From NCBI GenBank assembly GCA_963794415.1, contig CAWCDI010000005.1, positions 124,001 through 188,000 on the forward strand: a stretch of 64,000 bases of DNA, in the 5' to 3' direction. A program made the position numbers and the translations under genes. Source of the DNA: CAVPTL01 sp963794415. GTDB taxonomy: Bacteria > Actinomycetota > Thermoleophilia > Gaiellales > JAICJC01. Below the pieces are notes generated by a model. The model had not been told where the DNA came from. It searched no databases and worked only from the letters and a program-made list of their open reading frames with translations. Below are positions 12,172 to 20,569 of this stretch, in pieces (within the stretch, counting starts at the first letter, position 1; each line of letters opens with the position of its first letter).

Positions 12172-12201
12172 TTGCGAAACGGAGGGTGCCTCCGCTACTG
12201 T
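12172..12201 (+). promoter_or_regulatory. Promoter of the SDR-like gene with TetR operator 1
   Basis: The -35 box TTGCGA (12172-12177) and -10 box TACTGT (12196-12201) are 18 bp apart. Between them lies the inverted repeat CGGAGGGTGCCTCCG (12180-12194), so a bound repressor would cover the promoter core. Confidence 0.7.
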
Positions 12202-12209
12202 GCATGAAA

Positions 12210-12226
12210 GCGGAGGGAACCTCCGC
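12210..12226. promoter_or_regulatory. TetR operator 2
   Basis: Inverted repeat GCGGAGGGAACCTCCGC shares the GGAGGN3CCTCC half-sites of operator 1, centred 31 bp downstream (about three helical turns). It lies in the leader of the rightward transcript, before the GAGGAGG ribosome site at about 12250. Confidence 0.7.
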
Positions 12227-12261
12227 ATATCTCATCTTAGCGGTCCTCACGAGGAGGCACC

Positions 12262-12684
12262 ATGATTCGTACCAATATGTACGGCCGCCGGGCAATCGTC
12301 ACGGGCGGCTCGTCCGATCTCAGCATCAAGACCGCCCGCGCTCTGGCAGCCGCCGGCGCCGACGTGACCCTCGCGGTGGACGACATCGCAGCCGGGCACG
12401 ACGCCGCCCGCGCGATCGCCCAGGCGACCGGCAACCAGCAGGTGCGCGTCGCCTATCTCGATCTGGCCGACCAAAGCTCGATCGCCGACTTCGCCGACAG
12501 CTGGTGGGGCCCGCTGAACACGCTGGCCGTGCTCGATCCCGACGACGGCGATCAGGGCCAGCTCACGCTCGCCCTGGCGCTGGAGGAGGCGATGGCCGTG
12601 GACGGCGACGCCCGCATCCTGACGCCCGATCCCAGCACCGACGCGTTCTTCGCAGACGCGCTCGCGGGTGCCGTCGCCGCCTGA
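12262..12684 (+). CDS. Shortened short-chain dehydrogenase-like protein
   Basis: A 140-residue protein whose N-terminal half is a Rossmann start like that of SDR enzymes (AIVTGGSSDLSIKTARALAA, then VAYLDLADQSSIADFADSW). The family is normally ~250-300 residues with an Ser-Tyr-Lys active site; here the Tyr-x3-Lys region is absent and the protein ends soon after the NNAG-equivalent strand (LNTLAVLDPDD). TGxxxGxG is also altered to TGGSSDLS. A good ribosome site precedes ATG 12262. It is probably not an active dehydrogenase of the normal kind: either a degraded gene or a small NAD-binding protein, under control of the divergent TetR. Confidence 0.65.
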   Translation: MIRTNMYGRRAIVTGGSSDLSIKTARALAAAGADVTLAVDDIAAGHDAARAIAQATGNQQVRVAYLDLADQSSIADFADSWWGPLNTLAVLDPDDGDQGQLTLALALEEAMAVDGDARILTPDPSTDAFFADALAGAVAA

Positions 12685-12700
12685 GCCGGCTGTTTCCTGT

Positions 12701-12730
12701 GGCTCCCGGCCGGGTACCCGGCCGGGAGCC
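12701..12730. promoter_or_regulatory. Perfect 30-bp palindrome directly before a start codon
   Basis: GGCTCCCGGCCGGGT is followed immediately by its exact reverse complement, and the next base is the A of the cupin ATG at 12731. As RNA it would form a very stable hairpin covering the ribosome entry site. It could terminate the upstream gene, block translation of the downstream one, or bind a dimeric protein. No T-run follows. Confidence 0.6.
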
Positions 12731-13363
12731 ATGCCTCACGACCACGCTTCCTACACCGCGGTGCGGCTCGATGACTCCGAGCGGGTCCCGTGGCGGGGCT
12801 CCGGGCTGATCTGGCACCCGATCCGGGCGGAGCTCGGCACCACCGTCGCCGGCATCTCGGCCTACACGGCCGAGGCGGCGGGCCAGGAGGTGGTCGAGGA
12901 TCACGTCGAGGTGCGCGACGGCCGGTCGCACGAGGAGGTCTACGTGGTGCTCGCCGGCCGGGCAACGTTCACGATCGACGGCGAGACCATCGACGCGCCG
13001 CAGGGCACGTTCCTGAAGGTGGCCCCGCAGGCGCGCCGAAGCGCCGTCGCGGCCGAGGCCGGCACCGCGGTGCTGGTGGTGGGCGGCCCGCCGGTGTTCC
13101 AGCCTGCCGAGTCCGAGTGGATCGATCGCGCGCGGCCGCTCTTCACCACCGATCCCGCCCGCGCCCGGGAGCTGATCGACGCGCTTCGCGACACCTACCC
13201 CGGCTCGGCAGCCGTGCCGCTCGGCGAGGCGCTGTTCGCGGCTGCGCAGGGCGACGAGGACGCCGCCCGCCGCTGGATCGATCAGGGGCTTCTCATCACG
13301 CCCGGCATGCGGGCGGCCGTGCAGCTCGAGCCGACGCTTCGCCCGTTGCTGCCTGCGGGCTAG
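12731..13363 (+). CDS. Cupin protein, paralogue of the 6-kb cupin
   Basis: A 210-residue protein with a cupin barrel (SHEEVYVVLAGRATFTIDGE, then APQGTFLKV) and a helical C-terminal region (RARELIDALRDTYPGSAAVP, LGEALFAAAQGDEDAARRWI). It aligns by eye with the protein at 5991-6620 over its whole length, including the spacing of both parts. ATG at 12731 abuts a 30-bp palindrome and has no Shine-Dalgarno sequence; GTG codons a few residues later are alternatives. Its stop overlaps the convergent glycosylase stop in the shared CTAG. Function unknown. Confidence 0.72.
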   Translation: MPHDHASYTAVRLDDSERVPWRGSGLIWHPIRAELGTTVAGISAYTAEAAGQEVVEDHVEVRDGRSHEEVYVVLAGRATFTIDGETIDAPQGTFLKVAPQARRSAVAAEAGTAVLVVGGPPVFQPAESEWIDRARPLFTTDPARARELIDALRDTYPGSAAVPLGEALFAAAQGDEDAARRWIDQGLLITPGMRAAVQLEPTLRPLLPAG

Positions 13364-14232
13364 CGGCTGCCGGCGATCCGCAGGAGCACGGTCGTCCAGG
13401 TGCGAAACGGCCGCCAGGCCTCGGCCATGGCCGTGAGCTCGGCGAGTGTCGGGGGCTCGTCCAGGCCGTAGAACCGCGCCGCGCTTCGCAGGAGCTTCGG
13501 CTCCGGCGCCGCCACCATCGCGTCGCTGAACCCCGTTGCCCGCACGACGATGAGGGTGGCGGAGAACGGCCCGATCCCCTTCAGCTCCTGGACGGCGTCG
13601 ATCGCACCTTCGGGGCCGAGCGCCTGCAGCCGGCCGACGTCGAGAAACCCCTCCTCGGCGGCCTCGGCGACCGCGCGCAGCCGCTCCTGCTTCTGCTCGT
13701 TCAGGCCGGGCACGGCGAGGGTCGGTGCGGCAACCAGCCGGCCGGGCTGCGGGAATGCAAGCTCCCTGCGGCCGGCGAGCTCGAACGGCTCGCCGAACTC
13801 CTCCCCGAGGCTGCGCCACACGTCCGCCGCCGGGATGCCGCGCTGGCGGGCCGAGACGACGGCCCACGCGGCCGCCTCGTAGGGCGAGTAGAAGAGCACC
13901 GGGCGGTGCCCCGGGTAGGCCGCCTGCAGCTGCCCGATGACGGGGTCGCGCTCGCCCACCCGCAGGAACTCGTCGCCGTCGTGGTCGAGCGAGAGCACCC
14001 GCGCCACCTGCCGCTCGACGGCAGCAGGATCGCCGTCGCCGTGCACCACTGCCTCGACTGCGCCGTCGGCAGCCGGCTGGCGCAGCTCGACCCCCGCGAA
14101 GCCTGCGCCGCCGTCAACCGGGAACGCGTAGGTCAGCACCCCGCCTGCGAACGGCCGCGCCTGCCCCTCGTCGGGCCCGAACCCGAAGCCGGCCGCGGCC
14201 TCGAGCGAGAACGGGCCGCGCGGATGCATCAC
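13360..14232 (-). CDS. DNA-3-methyladenine glycosylase II-like (HhH-GPD)
   Basis: Predicted base-excision enzyme removing alkylated purines. The 290 residues contain the AlkA/HhH-GPD fold, with YSPYEAAAWAVVSARQRG (the family helix before the hairpin) and the helix-hairpin-helix LKGIGPFSATLIVVRATGF, followed by the Asp of GFSD that fits the catalytic position. The iron-sulfur cysteines of EndoIII are absent, as in AlkA. The start is GTG 14232 or ATG 14229; both overlap the upstream acyl-CoA synthetase stop. It ends in a CTAG shared with the convergent cupin gene. Confidence 0.85.
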   Translation of the reverse strand: MMHPRGPFSLEAAAGFGFGPDEGQARPFAGGVLTYAFPVDGGAGFAGVELRQPAADGAVEAVVHGDGDPAAVERQVARVLSLDHDGDEFLRVGERDPVIGQLQAAYPGHRPVLFYSPYEAAAWAVVSARQRGIPAADVWRSLGEEFGEPFELAGRRELAFPQPGRLVAAPTLAVPGLNEQKQERLRAVAEAAEEGFLDVGRLQALGPEGAIDAVQELKGIGPFSATLIVVRATGFSDAMVAAPEPKLLRSAARFYGLDEPPTLAELTAMAEAWRPFRTWTTVLLRIAGSR

Positions 14233-15695
14233 GAAGCCGGCGATGCCCGCTCCTCGCGCAGCTGCGCGCGCCGGATCTTGCCGCTGGCGGTCTTCGGCAG
14301 CTCGTCGCGGAACTCGATCACCCGCGGGTACTTGTACGGCGCGGTCTGGGCCTTGACGTGGTCCTGCAGCTCGCGCGCGAGGGCATCAGAGGCGGCGCCG
14401 GAGTCGCGCAGCACGATCACCCCGCACACCACGTTGCCGCGCTCGTCGTCGGGCACCGCCACCACGGCGGCCTCGGCCACCGCGGGATGCGTCTGGAGCG
14501 CCGACTCCACCTCGAACGGGCCGATCCGGTACCCGGCGCTGATGATCACGTCGTCGGTGCGCCCCTCGAAGGAGAGGTATCCGTCGTCCTCCTGGCGCAC
14601 GCGGTCGCCGGTGCGCCAGGGCGTCGTTCGGTCGTGCGGCGCGTCGCCCAGGTACCCGAGGAAGAACGTGGGCACGGTGGCCGGGTCGATCACCAGCTCG
14701 CCGTCGTCGATCCACACTCGCACGCCGGGCAGCGGCAGGCCCATCGAGCCCGGCCGGGCTGGGCGGCCGGGCGGGTTGGCGGTGATCTGGCCGGTCTCGG
14801 TCTGGCCGTAGCCGTCGCGCACGTCGAGGCCGGTGCCCTCGCTCCAGGCCGCGAGCGCGTCGGCATCGAGCGCCTCGCCCGCGGCCACCAGCCCGCGCGT
14901 TTCCCCGAGCGGGCCCAGGGTGGCGCGCTTGGCGATGATGCGGTACTCGGTGGGCGCCATGCAGAGCAGATCGACCCGCTCGCGCCGGATCAGCTCCAGG
15001 CGCTCGGCCGGGTCGAAGCGCGCATCGTGCAGGAGCCCTGCGGCGCCCCGGATCCACGGCGCGACGAAGACGTTTCGGGCCGACTTCGACCAGCCGCTGG
15101 TGGCCGTGCACCACACCAGATCGCCGGGCTCCGCGGCCAGCCAGTGGGCGGCCTGCACGTGCTGGCCGGTGAGGTAGCGCTGGGCGTGGAGCACCGCCTT
15201 GGGCTCGCCGGCCGAGCCGCTGGTGAAGGTGATGAGGCACGGGTCGGCGGGCTCCAGCTCGGCGGCCGGCGGCGCGGCGTGGTCGTAGAGCGAGGGGTCG
15301 GGCACCGCGATGACGGTCACGTCCTGCCCGGCGGCGGCGAGCGCCTCGCCGACGAGGCCGAGGTTCCGCTCGTCGGCGACGATGACGCGCGGCCGCGTGG
15401 TGGTGATGCGAAGCGCGAGGTCCTTTGCGCGAAGCTGCTCGGTGCACGGCAGCACCACCGCGCCGAGATGGAAGCACGCGACCATCGTGAGCACCCATTC
15501 GGGCCGGTTGCCGATCACGGTCATCACCGTGTCGCCGCGCCCCGCGCCGCGGGCAGCAAGCGCGCCGGCGAGACCCTGGCTCGCCGCAGTCACCTGGCCG
15601 AACGTCCACGTCCGGCGGCCGCCGCCGCGGGCGAGCTCCACGAGGGCGCGGTCATCCGGCGGCGCCGCGGCCACCACATCACGGGCGAAGTTCAT
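14229..15695 (-). CDS. Acyl-CoA synthetase (AMP-forming), medium-chain type
   Basis: Activates a carboxylic acid to its CoA thioester through an acyl-adenylate. The 488 residues carry the ANL-family motifs in order: TFTSGSAGEPKAV (P-loop), YGQTETG, the hinge region YLSFEGRTDDVIISAGYRI and the C-terminal lysine motif LPKTASGKIRR. The order and W-S-K region (TATSGWSKSARNVFVAPW) resemble medium-chain (ACSM) ligases, but the acid used cannot be read. ATG at 15695, divergent from the DUF11 gene. The DNA glycosylase gene follows with overlapping ends. Confidence 0.88.
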   Translation of the reverse strand: MNFARDVVAAAPPDDRALVELARGGGRRTWTFGQVTAASQGLAGALAARGAGRGDTVMTVIGNRPEWVLTMVACFHLGAVVLPCTEQLRAKDLALRITTTRPRVIVADERNLGLVGEALAAAGQDVTVIAVPDPSLYDHAAPPAAELEPADPCLITFTSGSAGEPKAVLHAQRYLTGQHVQAAHWLAAEPGDLVWCTATSGWSKSARNVFVAPWIRGAAGLLHDARFDPAERLELIRRERVDLLCMAPTEYRIIAKRATLGPLGETRGLVAAGEALDADALAAWSEGTGLDVRDGYGQTETGQITANPPGRPARPGSMGLPLPGVRVWIDDGELVIDPATVPTFFLGYLGDAPHDRTTPWRTGDRVRQEDDGYLSFEGRTDDVIISAGYRIGPFEVESALQTHPAVAEAAVVAVPDDERGNVVCGVIVLRDSGAASDALARELQDHVKAQTAPYKYPRVIEFRDELPKTASGKIRRAQLREERASPAS

Positions 15696-15769
15696 GTGGA
15701 CGCGGAGCCTAGCGTCGTAGGCAAGAAGTTTCTCGTTTGCAATCCGGTGCGCCTGTTAGCGTGCCCCGG

Positions 15770-18700
15770 ATGCGAAGGTATCTCGGTCTAGGAATGCTCG
15801 TCATCGTTCTGGTGGCGTTGCAGAGCGCATCGGCAGGGGCGGCCGACCGCGCGTTCTCCATCCGGTTCTCCGCCAACGACACCGGCAACATCACCATCGC
15901 GGCCAACACGCTGCTCACGTGCCCGGCCGCTGCGTCGGGGTGCGCAGCCGCGCAGGCCGGCGGCGCGACCAACAACAACTCCTTCACGATGGCCTACGTC
16001 GATGTGGACTCCGACTCCACCACGTTTGACTCGAGCCAGTCCGACCTCGTCCTGCCCACCGGGGCGACGGTGCTCTTCGCAGGCCTCTACTGGGGCGGCG
16101 ACACCAGCGCGGGCGCGGCGGGCGGCGTCGCAGCCCCTGCGGCGGCCAGCCGCGGCAGCGTCAAGTTCGCTCCGCCCGGCGCCGCCTACAGCACGGTCAC
16201 CGCGAGCACGCTCGACGCCTCGAGCGCCAACGCCACCCGCTACCAGGGGTTTGCGAACGTCACCTCGATGGTGCAGGCCGCGGGCGCAGGCACCTACACG
16301 GTGGCCAACGTCCAGGCCGGCACCGGCCAGGACAGGTATGCGGGATGGGGGCTGGTCGTGGCCTACCACGATCCCACGCAGCCGCCGCGCAACCTCACGG
16401 TGTTCGACGGGCTCACGACGGTCAGCTCGGCCAACCCCACCGTGGACATCCCCGTGTCGGGATTCGTCACGCCGGCGAGCGGGCCGGTCAACACCAGCCT
16501 CGGCTTCATCGGCTGGGAGGGCGACCGCGGCAGCACGGGTGACTCGGCCTCGCTCAACAGCACCAAGCTCACCGACGCGGCCAACCCCACGTCCAACTTC
16601 TTCAACAGCTCCATCGCGAACTTCGGCGTGAACGTCTCCACGCGCAACCCGAACTACGTGAACCAGCTCGGCTACGACGCCGACCTCGTCAACGCCAACG
16701 GCATCCTGGGAAACAGCGCCACGTCGGCCACCATCCACCTCACCACCGGCGGTGAGACGTATCTGCCGGGCGTCGTCACGTTCGCGACCGAGCTCTTCGC
16801 ACCCCACCTCACGCCGGCCAAGACCGCCACCGACGTGAACGGCGGCGCCGTCGAGCAGGGCGACACCATCGAGTACGACATCTCGGCGACCAACACCGGC
16901 CAGGACAGCGCGACGGGCGTCAAGGTCACCGATCCCATCCCCGATCACACCACCTACGTGCCCGGCAGCCTCCAGATCGTCTCGAGCCCGGGCGGCATCG
17001 CGGGCGCCAAGACCGACGCGACGGGCGACGACCAGGCCGACGGGTCGTCGGCCGGCGTCACCTTCCGGGTCGGCACCGGCGCGAACGCCACCAGCGGCGG
17101 CACCATCGCGCCCGGGCAGTCGTACGAGGTGCGGTTCCGGGTCACCATCGACTCGCCCACGGCCGACGGCACGCTCATCCAGAACACGGCCTCCAACACG
17201 TATGCCGCGCTCTCGAACCCGGGCTTCGACCTGGCCGATGCCAGCTCACCGCCCGACGCAGCTCACGCTCGCCTCGCCCGACCTGGTGATCGCGAAGACC
17301 GACGCCGGCGGGTTCGTGAACGGCGGCTCGTCGTCGTTCACGCTCGCGGTCTCGAACACCGGCTCGAGCGCGAGCGCGGGCCTGGTGACGGTCACCGACA
17401 CCGTGCCGGCGACGCTCCCGGTCAGCGGCCGCCGCCGGCCCGGGCTGGACGTGCGGCGTTGTGTCCCAGACCGTCACGTGCACCCGCTCGGATGCTCTCG
17501 CAGCGGGCTCGTCGTTCCCCGGCATCGTGATCAGCGTGGACGTCTCCTCAACTGCCACCGGCGCCATCACCAACACGGCGAGCGTGGCGGGCGGTAACGA
17601 CGGCGATACGACCAACAACGACGGCAGCGACACCATCAACGTCTCCGCCCAGGCGGATGTCGGCATCACGAAGACCCTCACGCCGGCCGCGCCCGTCGCG
17701 GGCGACCAGGCCACCTACCGGCTGGTGGTGACCAACCACGGGCCCTCGACTGCGACCGGGGTGATCGTGAGCGATCCGCTCCCGGCCGGCCTGATCGACC
17801 CGACGGTGACCACCAGCGGCGGCACGTGTGACATCACCGCCGGCACGCTCAACTGCACCATCCCCTCCATCGCAAACGCGGGCTTCGAGGTGATCACGGT
17901 CGCGGGCACCATCGATCCGGCGGCCTCCGGCCAGACGCTCTCGAACACCGCGCAGGTGAGCGCCAACGAGCCCGACCCGAACTCCGCTAACAACACCGAC
18001 ACGGCAACGGGCACGGTCACCGGCGAGGCCGACCTGAGCCTCGAGAAGACGATGACGCCGGTGCAGCCGCTGTCGGGCCAGCCGGTGAGCTTCGAGATCA
18101 CGGTCACCAACCACGGGCCCAGCGACGCCACCGGCGTCACGGTCACCGACCCGCTGCCCGCGCAGCTCACCGGGGCGACGCCCACCCCCAGCCAGGGCAC
18201 CTGCACCATCTCGGGCAGCACCGTGACGTGTGACCTCGGCACGATGGCGGTGAACGCCACGGCGACGGTCACTGTCGATGCGACCATCGCCCAGGGCACC
18301 AGCGGTCAGGTGCTCTCGAACACCGCCTCGGTCTCGGGCAACGAGACCGACCACGTCGTCCAGAACGACCTGGGCAACGTGACCGGAAAGATCGAGGCGA
18401 CGGTGCTCGCCGCGACGAAGACGACGTCAACCCAGACGGTGAAGGCCGGCTCGGACGCGCGGTATCAGGTCGCGATCGCCGTGACGGGGCCGGCCGACGC
18501 CACCGACGTGACGGCGTGCGACGTACCTCCGCCGCACACCACGTACGTGAGCGTCGACGGCGCGAGCATCGTCAACGGCCAGGCGTGCTGGCACTTCGCC
18601 ACCCTGGCCGCCGGGAGCACCACCACGCGCGACATCGTCCTGCGCGTGGATGCAAACGCGCCGGCGGGCCTCATCAACAACCTGCTCGTGGTGCACGGCG

Positions 18701-18792
18701 CCGACGCTGCACCCGCGCACGACGGCGCCGGCGTCACCGCGAAGCCCGGGCCCGGCACCACCAACCCGACCATCCCCATCGTCACCGGATGA
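15770..18792 (+). CDS. Secreted DUF11-repeat surface protein (two frameshifts)
   Basis: A probable cell-surface adhesin or wall-associated protein. A signal peptide (MRRYLGLGMLVIVLVALQSA) is followed by a ~330-residue N-terminal domain (FAGLYWGGDTSAG, GWGLVVAYHDP) and then about five DUF11 repeats, each with the cycle SFEITVTNHGPSDATGVTVT then DPLP. The reading frame changes near 17265 (after ASSPPD) and near 17435 (before GWTCGVVSQTVTC) within GC runs; after both corrections the repeats continue perfectly. These are most likely sequence errors. No LPxTG motif or C-terminal helix is visible. It ends in ATGA with the L,D-transpeptidase gene, suggesting a cell-wall link. Confidence 0.8.
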
Positions 18793-19562
18793 TCCGGCGC
18801 GGCCTCGCCTGCGTGGTGCTGGCGGCGCTGGCTGCGGGCTGCGGCGGCGGGCACTCGAGCCCGCCGACCCCCACGCCGACTGCCACCGTTGCGAAGGTGG
18901 CGCTCCAGCAGGCGGCGGTCAAGACCGTGCGGCCGAACAGCGTGGCGAAGCTGATGGTGCCTGCGGCGGCGCTCAGCTCCCCCGGCGGGGCAGTCGTCGA
19001 TCAGCTCGGCACCAGCGTGCGCCCCGGGGGCGGCCCGACACGGCTCCTGGTGCTCGGCCGGCGCACGCAGGGCGGCAAGACGTGGCTCAAGGTGCTGCTC
19101 CCCATCCGCCCGAACGGCACCAGCGGATGGATCCCGCGCACCGACACCATCGTCTCGACCACCCCGTGGGCCGTCGTGGTCTCGCTGGCCGACCGGCGCG
19201 CCTACGTGATCAGGGCGGGCAAGCTCCAGCGCAGCTTTGCCGTGGTGATCGGCGCCCCGAAGACGCCGACGCCCACCGGCCGGTTTGCGATCTCCGAGGC
19301 GATCAAGCTGCCCGACCCCACGCAGTTCTACGGCTCGTGGATGCTCACCCTCACCGCGCACTCAAACGTGCTCGACACGTTCGAGGGCGGCGACGGCCAG
19401 GTGGCGCTGCACGGCCGCGGTGGCAACAGCCTCACCGTTCCGGTCGGCACCGCGGGATCCAACGGCTGCGTGCGGATGCGAAACGGCGACATCGCCTGGC
19501 TCGCAGGCCGCGCCGGGGCCGGCACGCCGGTGGTCGTGATGGCCCGCTCGCTCAGGAGCTAG
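18789..19562 (+). CDS. L,D-transpeptidase (YkuD) with lipoprotein-like N-terminus
   Basis: Predicted to form 3-3 peptidoglycan cross-links or attach proteins to the wall. The 257 residues start with a hydrophobic segment ending LAAGCGGG (Cys18, lipobox-like), then a Pro/Thr linker, an SH3-like region (LLVLGRRTQGGKTWLKVLLP) and the YkuD domain with HGRGG and the catalytic SNGCVRM. The start overlaps the DUF11 gene stop by 4 bp (ATGA), so the surface protein and the wall enzyme are co-expressed. Confidence 0.9.
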   Translation: MIRRGLACVVLAALAAGCGGGHSSPPTPTPTATVAKVALQQAAVKTVRPNSVAKLMVPAAALSSPGGAVVDQLGTSVRPGGGPTRLLVLGRRTQGGKTWLKVLLPIRPNGTSGWIPRTDTIVSTTPWAVVVSLADRRAYVIRAGKLQRSFAVVIGAPKTPTPTGRFAISEAIKLPDPTQFYGSWMLTLTAHSNVLDTFEGGDGQVALHGRGGNSLTVPVGTAGSNGCVRMRNGDIAWLAGRAGAGTPVVVMARSLRS

Positions 19563-20055
19563 CCGTGCCGGCCGGCGTGTCGCCAAGCCAGTAGCGCGCG
19601 CCCTGGCCGAGACCCGCTGCGCGATCGCCGGGGTTCGAGAGCTTGCAGCGATCAAGCGAGAGACATCCGCAGCCAATGCACTCGGTGAGCCCCAGCTTCA
19701 GCCGCTCGAGCTCTGCGATGCGCTGGTCGATGCGCTGCGACCAGCTGCTCGAGAGCCGGGCCCAGTCGCGCTTGGACGGCACCCGGTCGGGCGGCAGCTT
19801 GCCCAGCTCGGCGGCGATCTCGTCCAGCGTGAGGCCAACCCGCTGGGCAAAGACGATGAACGCGACGCGGCGCAGCACCGCGCGGGGATACCGGCGATGC
19901 CCGGCCCCTGACCGCGTGGAGGTGATGAGCCCGCGCTCCTCGTAGAAGCGAAGCGCCGAGGCGGCGACCCCGCTTCGCCGGGAGACCTCGCTGATGGGGA
20001 TCAGCTGGCTGGGATTTGCGTTCAAGTTCACTTGAACTTGTAGTCTACCCCGCAT
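19552..20055 (-). CDS. soxR: Redox-sensing regulator SoxR (MerR family)
   Basis: Senses redox-cycling compounds through a [2Fe-2S] cluster. The protein has up to 167 residues with a MerR HTH (ISEVSRRSGVAASALRFYEE), a dimer helix and the cluster motif CIGCGCLSLDRC, exactly the SoxR spacing. ATG 20055 overlaps the divergent ATG at 20054; a start at GTG 20031 would leave 159 residues, nearer the usual length, and would avoid coding through the operator. The SoxR box at 20020-20037 is therefore inside or just before its own start. No soxS is nearby; as in other actinobacteria it probably controls its neighbour directly. Confidence 0.9.
   Translation of the reverse strand: MRGRLQVQVNLNANPSQLIPISEVSRRSGVAASALRFYEERGLITSTRSGAGHRRYPRAVLRRVAFIVFAQRVGLTLDEIAAELGKLPPDRVPSKRDWARLSSSWSQRIDQRIAELERLKLGLTECIGCGCLSLDRCKLSNPGDRAAGLGQGARYWLGDTPAGTASS
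20015..20046 (+). promoter_or_regulatory. SoxR-type promoter and operator
   Basis: Palindrome GTTCAAGT-TC-ACTTGAAC (20020-20037) lies between a -35-like TTTGCG (20015-20020) and a -10-like TAGTCT (20041-20046), giving the long 20-bp spacer typical of MerR/SoxR-activated promoters. The ATG at 20054 is 8 bp after the -10 box, so the rightward mRNA is probably leaderless. Confidence 0.75.
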
Positions 20056-20395
20056 GACGAAGACACTCACACCAAGCAGCCAGATCACGGCCGAGGTCAC
20101 CTCGTGGCCCGGCGTCGAGGCGGGCCCCGGGAGCCGCGGTGAGTTCGGCTTCACGGTCGGCCGCCGCCAGATCGGGCACCTGCACGGCGACCGCTCGGCG
20201 CACTTCTCGTTTCCGAAGGACACGTGGCGCGAGCTCTACGCCGAGGGCCGCATCACGCACCATCCCGTGTTCCCCGGCAAGGAGGGCCCGGCCGCCCGGC
20301 GCATCGAGACGCCCGCCGACGTGGCCGACGTGATCGCACTCCTTCGCCTCAACTACGACCGGGCGATCGCGCGAGATGCTGCTCGCAGAGATTGA
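20054..20395 (+). CDS. Luciferase-domain (DUF5519) family protein
   Basis: A 113-residue cytosolic protein like the small DUF5519/luciferase-domain family, with LTAEVT-type start (ITAEVTSWPGVEAGPGSRG), a central RQIGHLHGDRSAHFSFPKD and WRELYAEGRITHHPVFPGKE. The biochemical role of the family is unclear. It begins 8 bp after a SoxR-type promoter, so expression probably responds to redox stress. The start is fixed by the promoter and the divergent SoxR gene. Confidence 0.72.
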   Translation: MTKTLTPSSQITAEVTSWPGVEAGPGSRGEFGFTVGRRQIGHLHGDRSAHFSFPKDTWRELYAEGRITHHPVFPGKEGPAARRIETPADVADVIALLRLNYDRAIARDAARRD

Positions 20396-20537
20396 CGCCT
20401 ACGTGGTGAGCACGTTCGTGACGTGGTGCGCCACCTGCGAGACGTGCAGGCCCGACGCGCGGGCGCACCTGCTCTGCCCGGGAGTGGTCCGCCCTGCAGG
20501 CACCAAGCGCGCGGAGCCGTCCAGAACATCAGCTTGA
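20376..20537 (+). CDS. Possible small Cys-rich protein
   Basis: A 53-codon frame begins inside the end of the previous gene (ATG 20376) and encodes four cysteines, three of them in CATCETC. It fills part of the 175-bp gap before the PadR gene. There is no clear ribosome site. The spacing resembles a small zinc-binding peptide, but by-chance reading is quite possible in such GC-rich DNA. Confidence 0.2.
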   Translation: MLLAEIDAYVVSTFVTWCATCETCRPDARAHLLCPGVVRPAGTKRAEPSRTSA

Positions 20538-20562
20538 CGCATATATCGGGTGGCGGTATATT
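20534..20562 (+). promoter_or_regulatory. padR promoter with overlapping inverted repeat
   Basis: A consensus-like promoter: TTGACG (20534-20539), 17-bp spacer, TATATT (20557-20562). The spacer and -10 contain TATATC and GGTATA, imperfect inverted repeats of the AT-rich kind PadR proteins bind. The ATG at 20570 is 7 bp after the -10 box, predicting a leaderless, self-repressed transcript. Confidence 0.65.
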
Positions 20563-20569
20563 GGGTGAC

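Noticed and set aside
15770..18792. Three separate DUF11 genes
   Set aside because: The repeat pattern runs unbroken across both frame changes, there are no start signals at the joins, and the breaks lie in GC runs; one gene with two indels is simpler.
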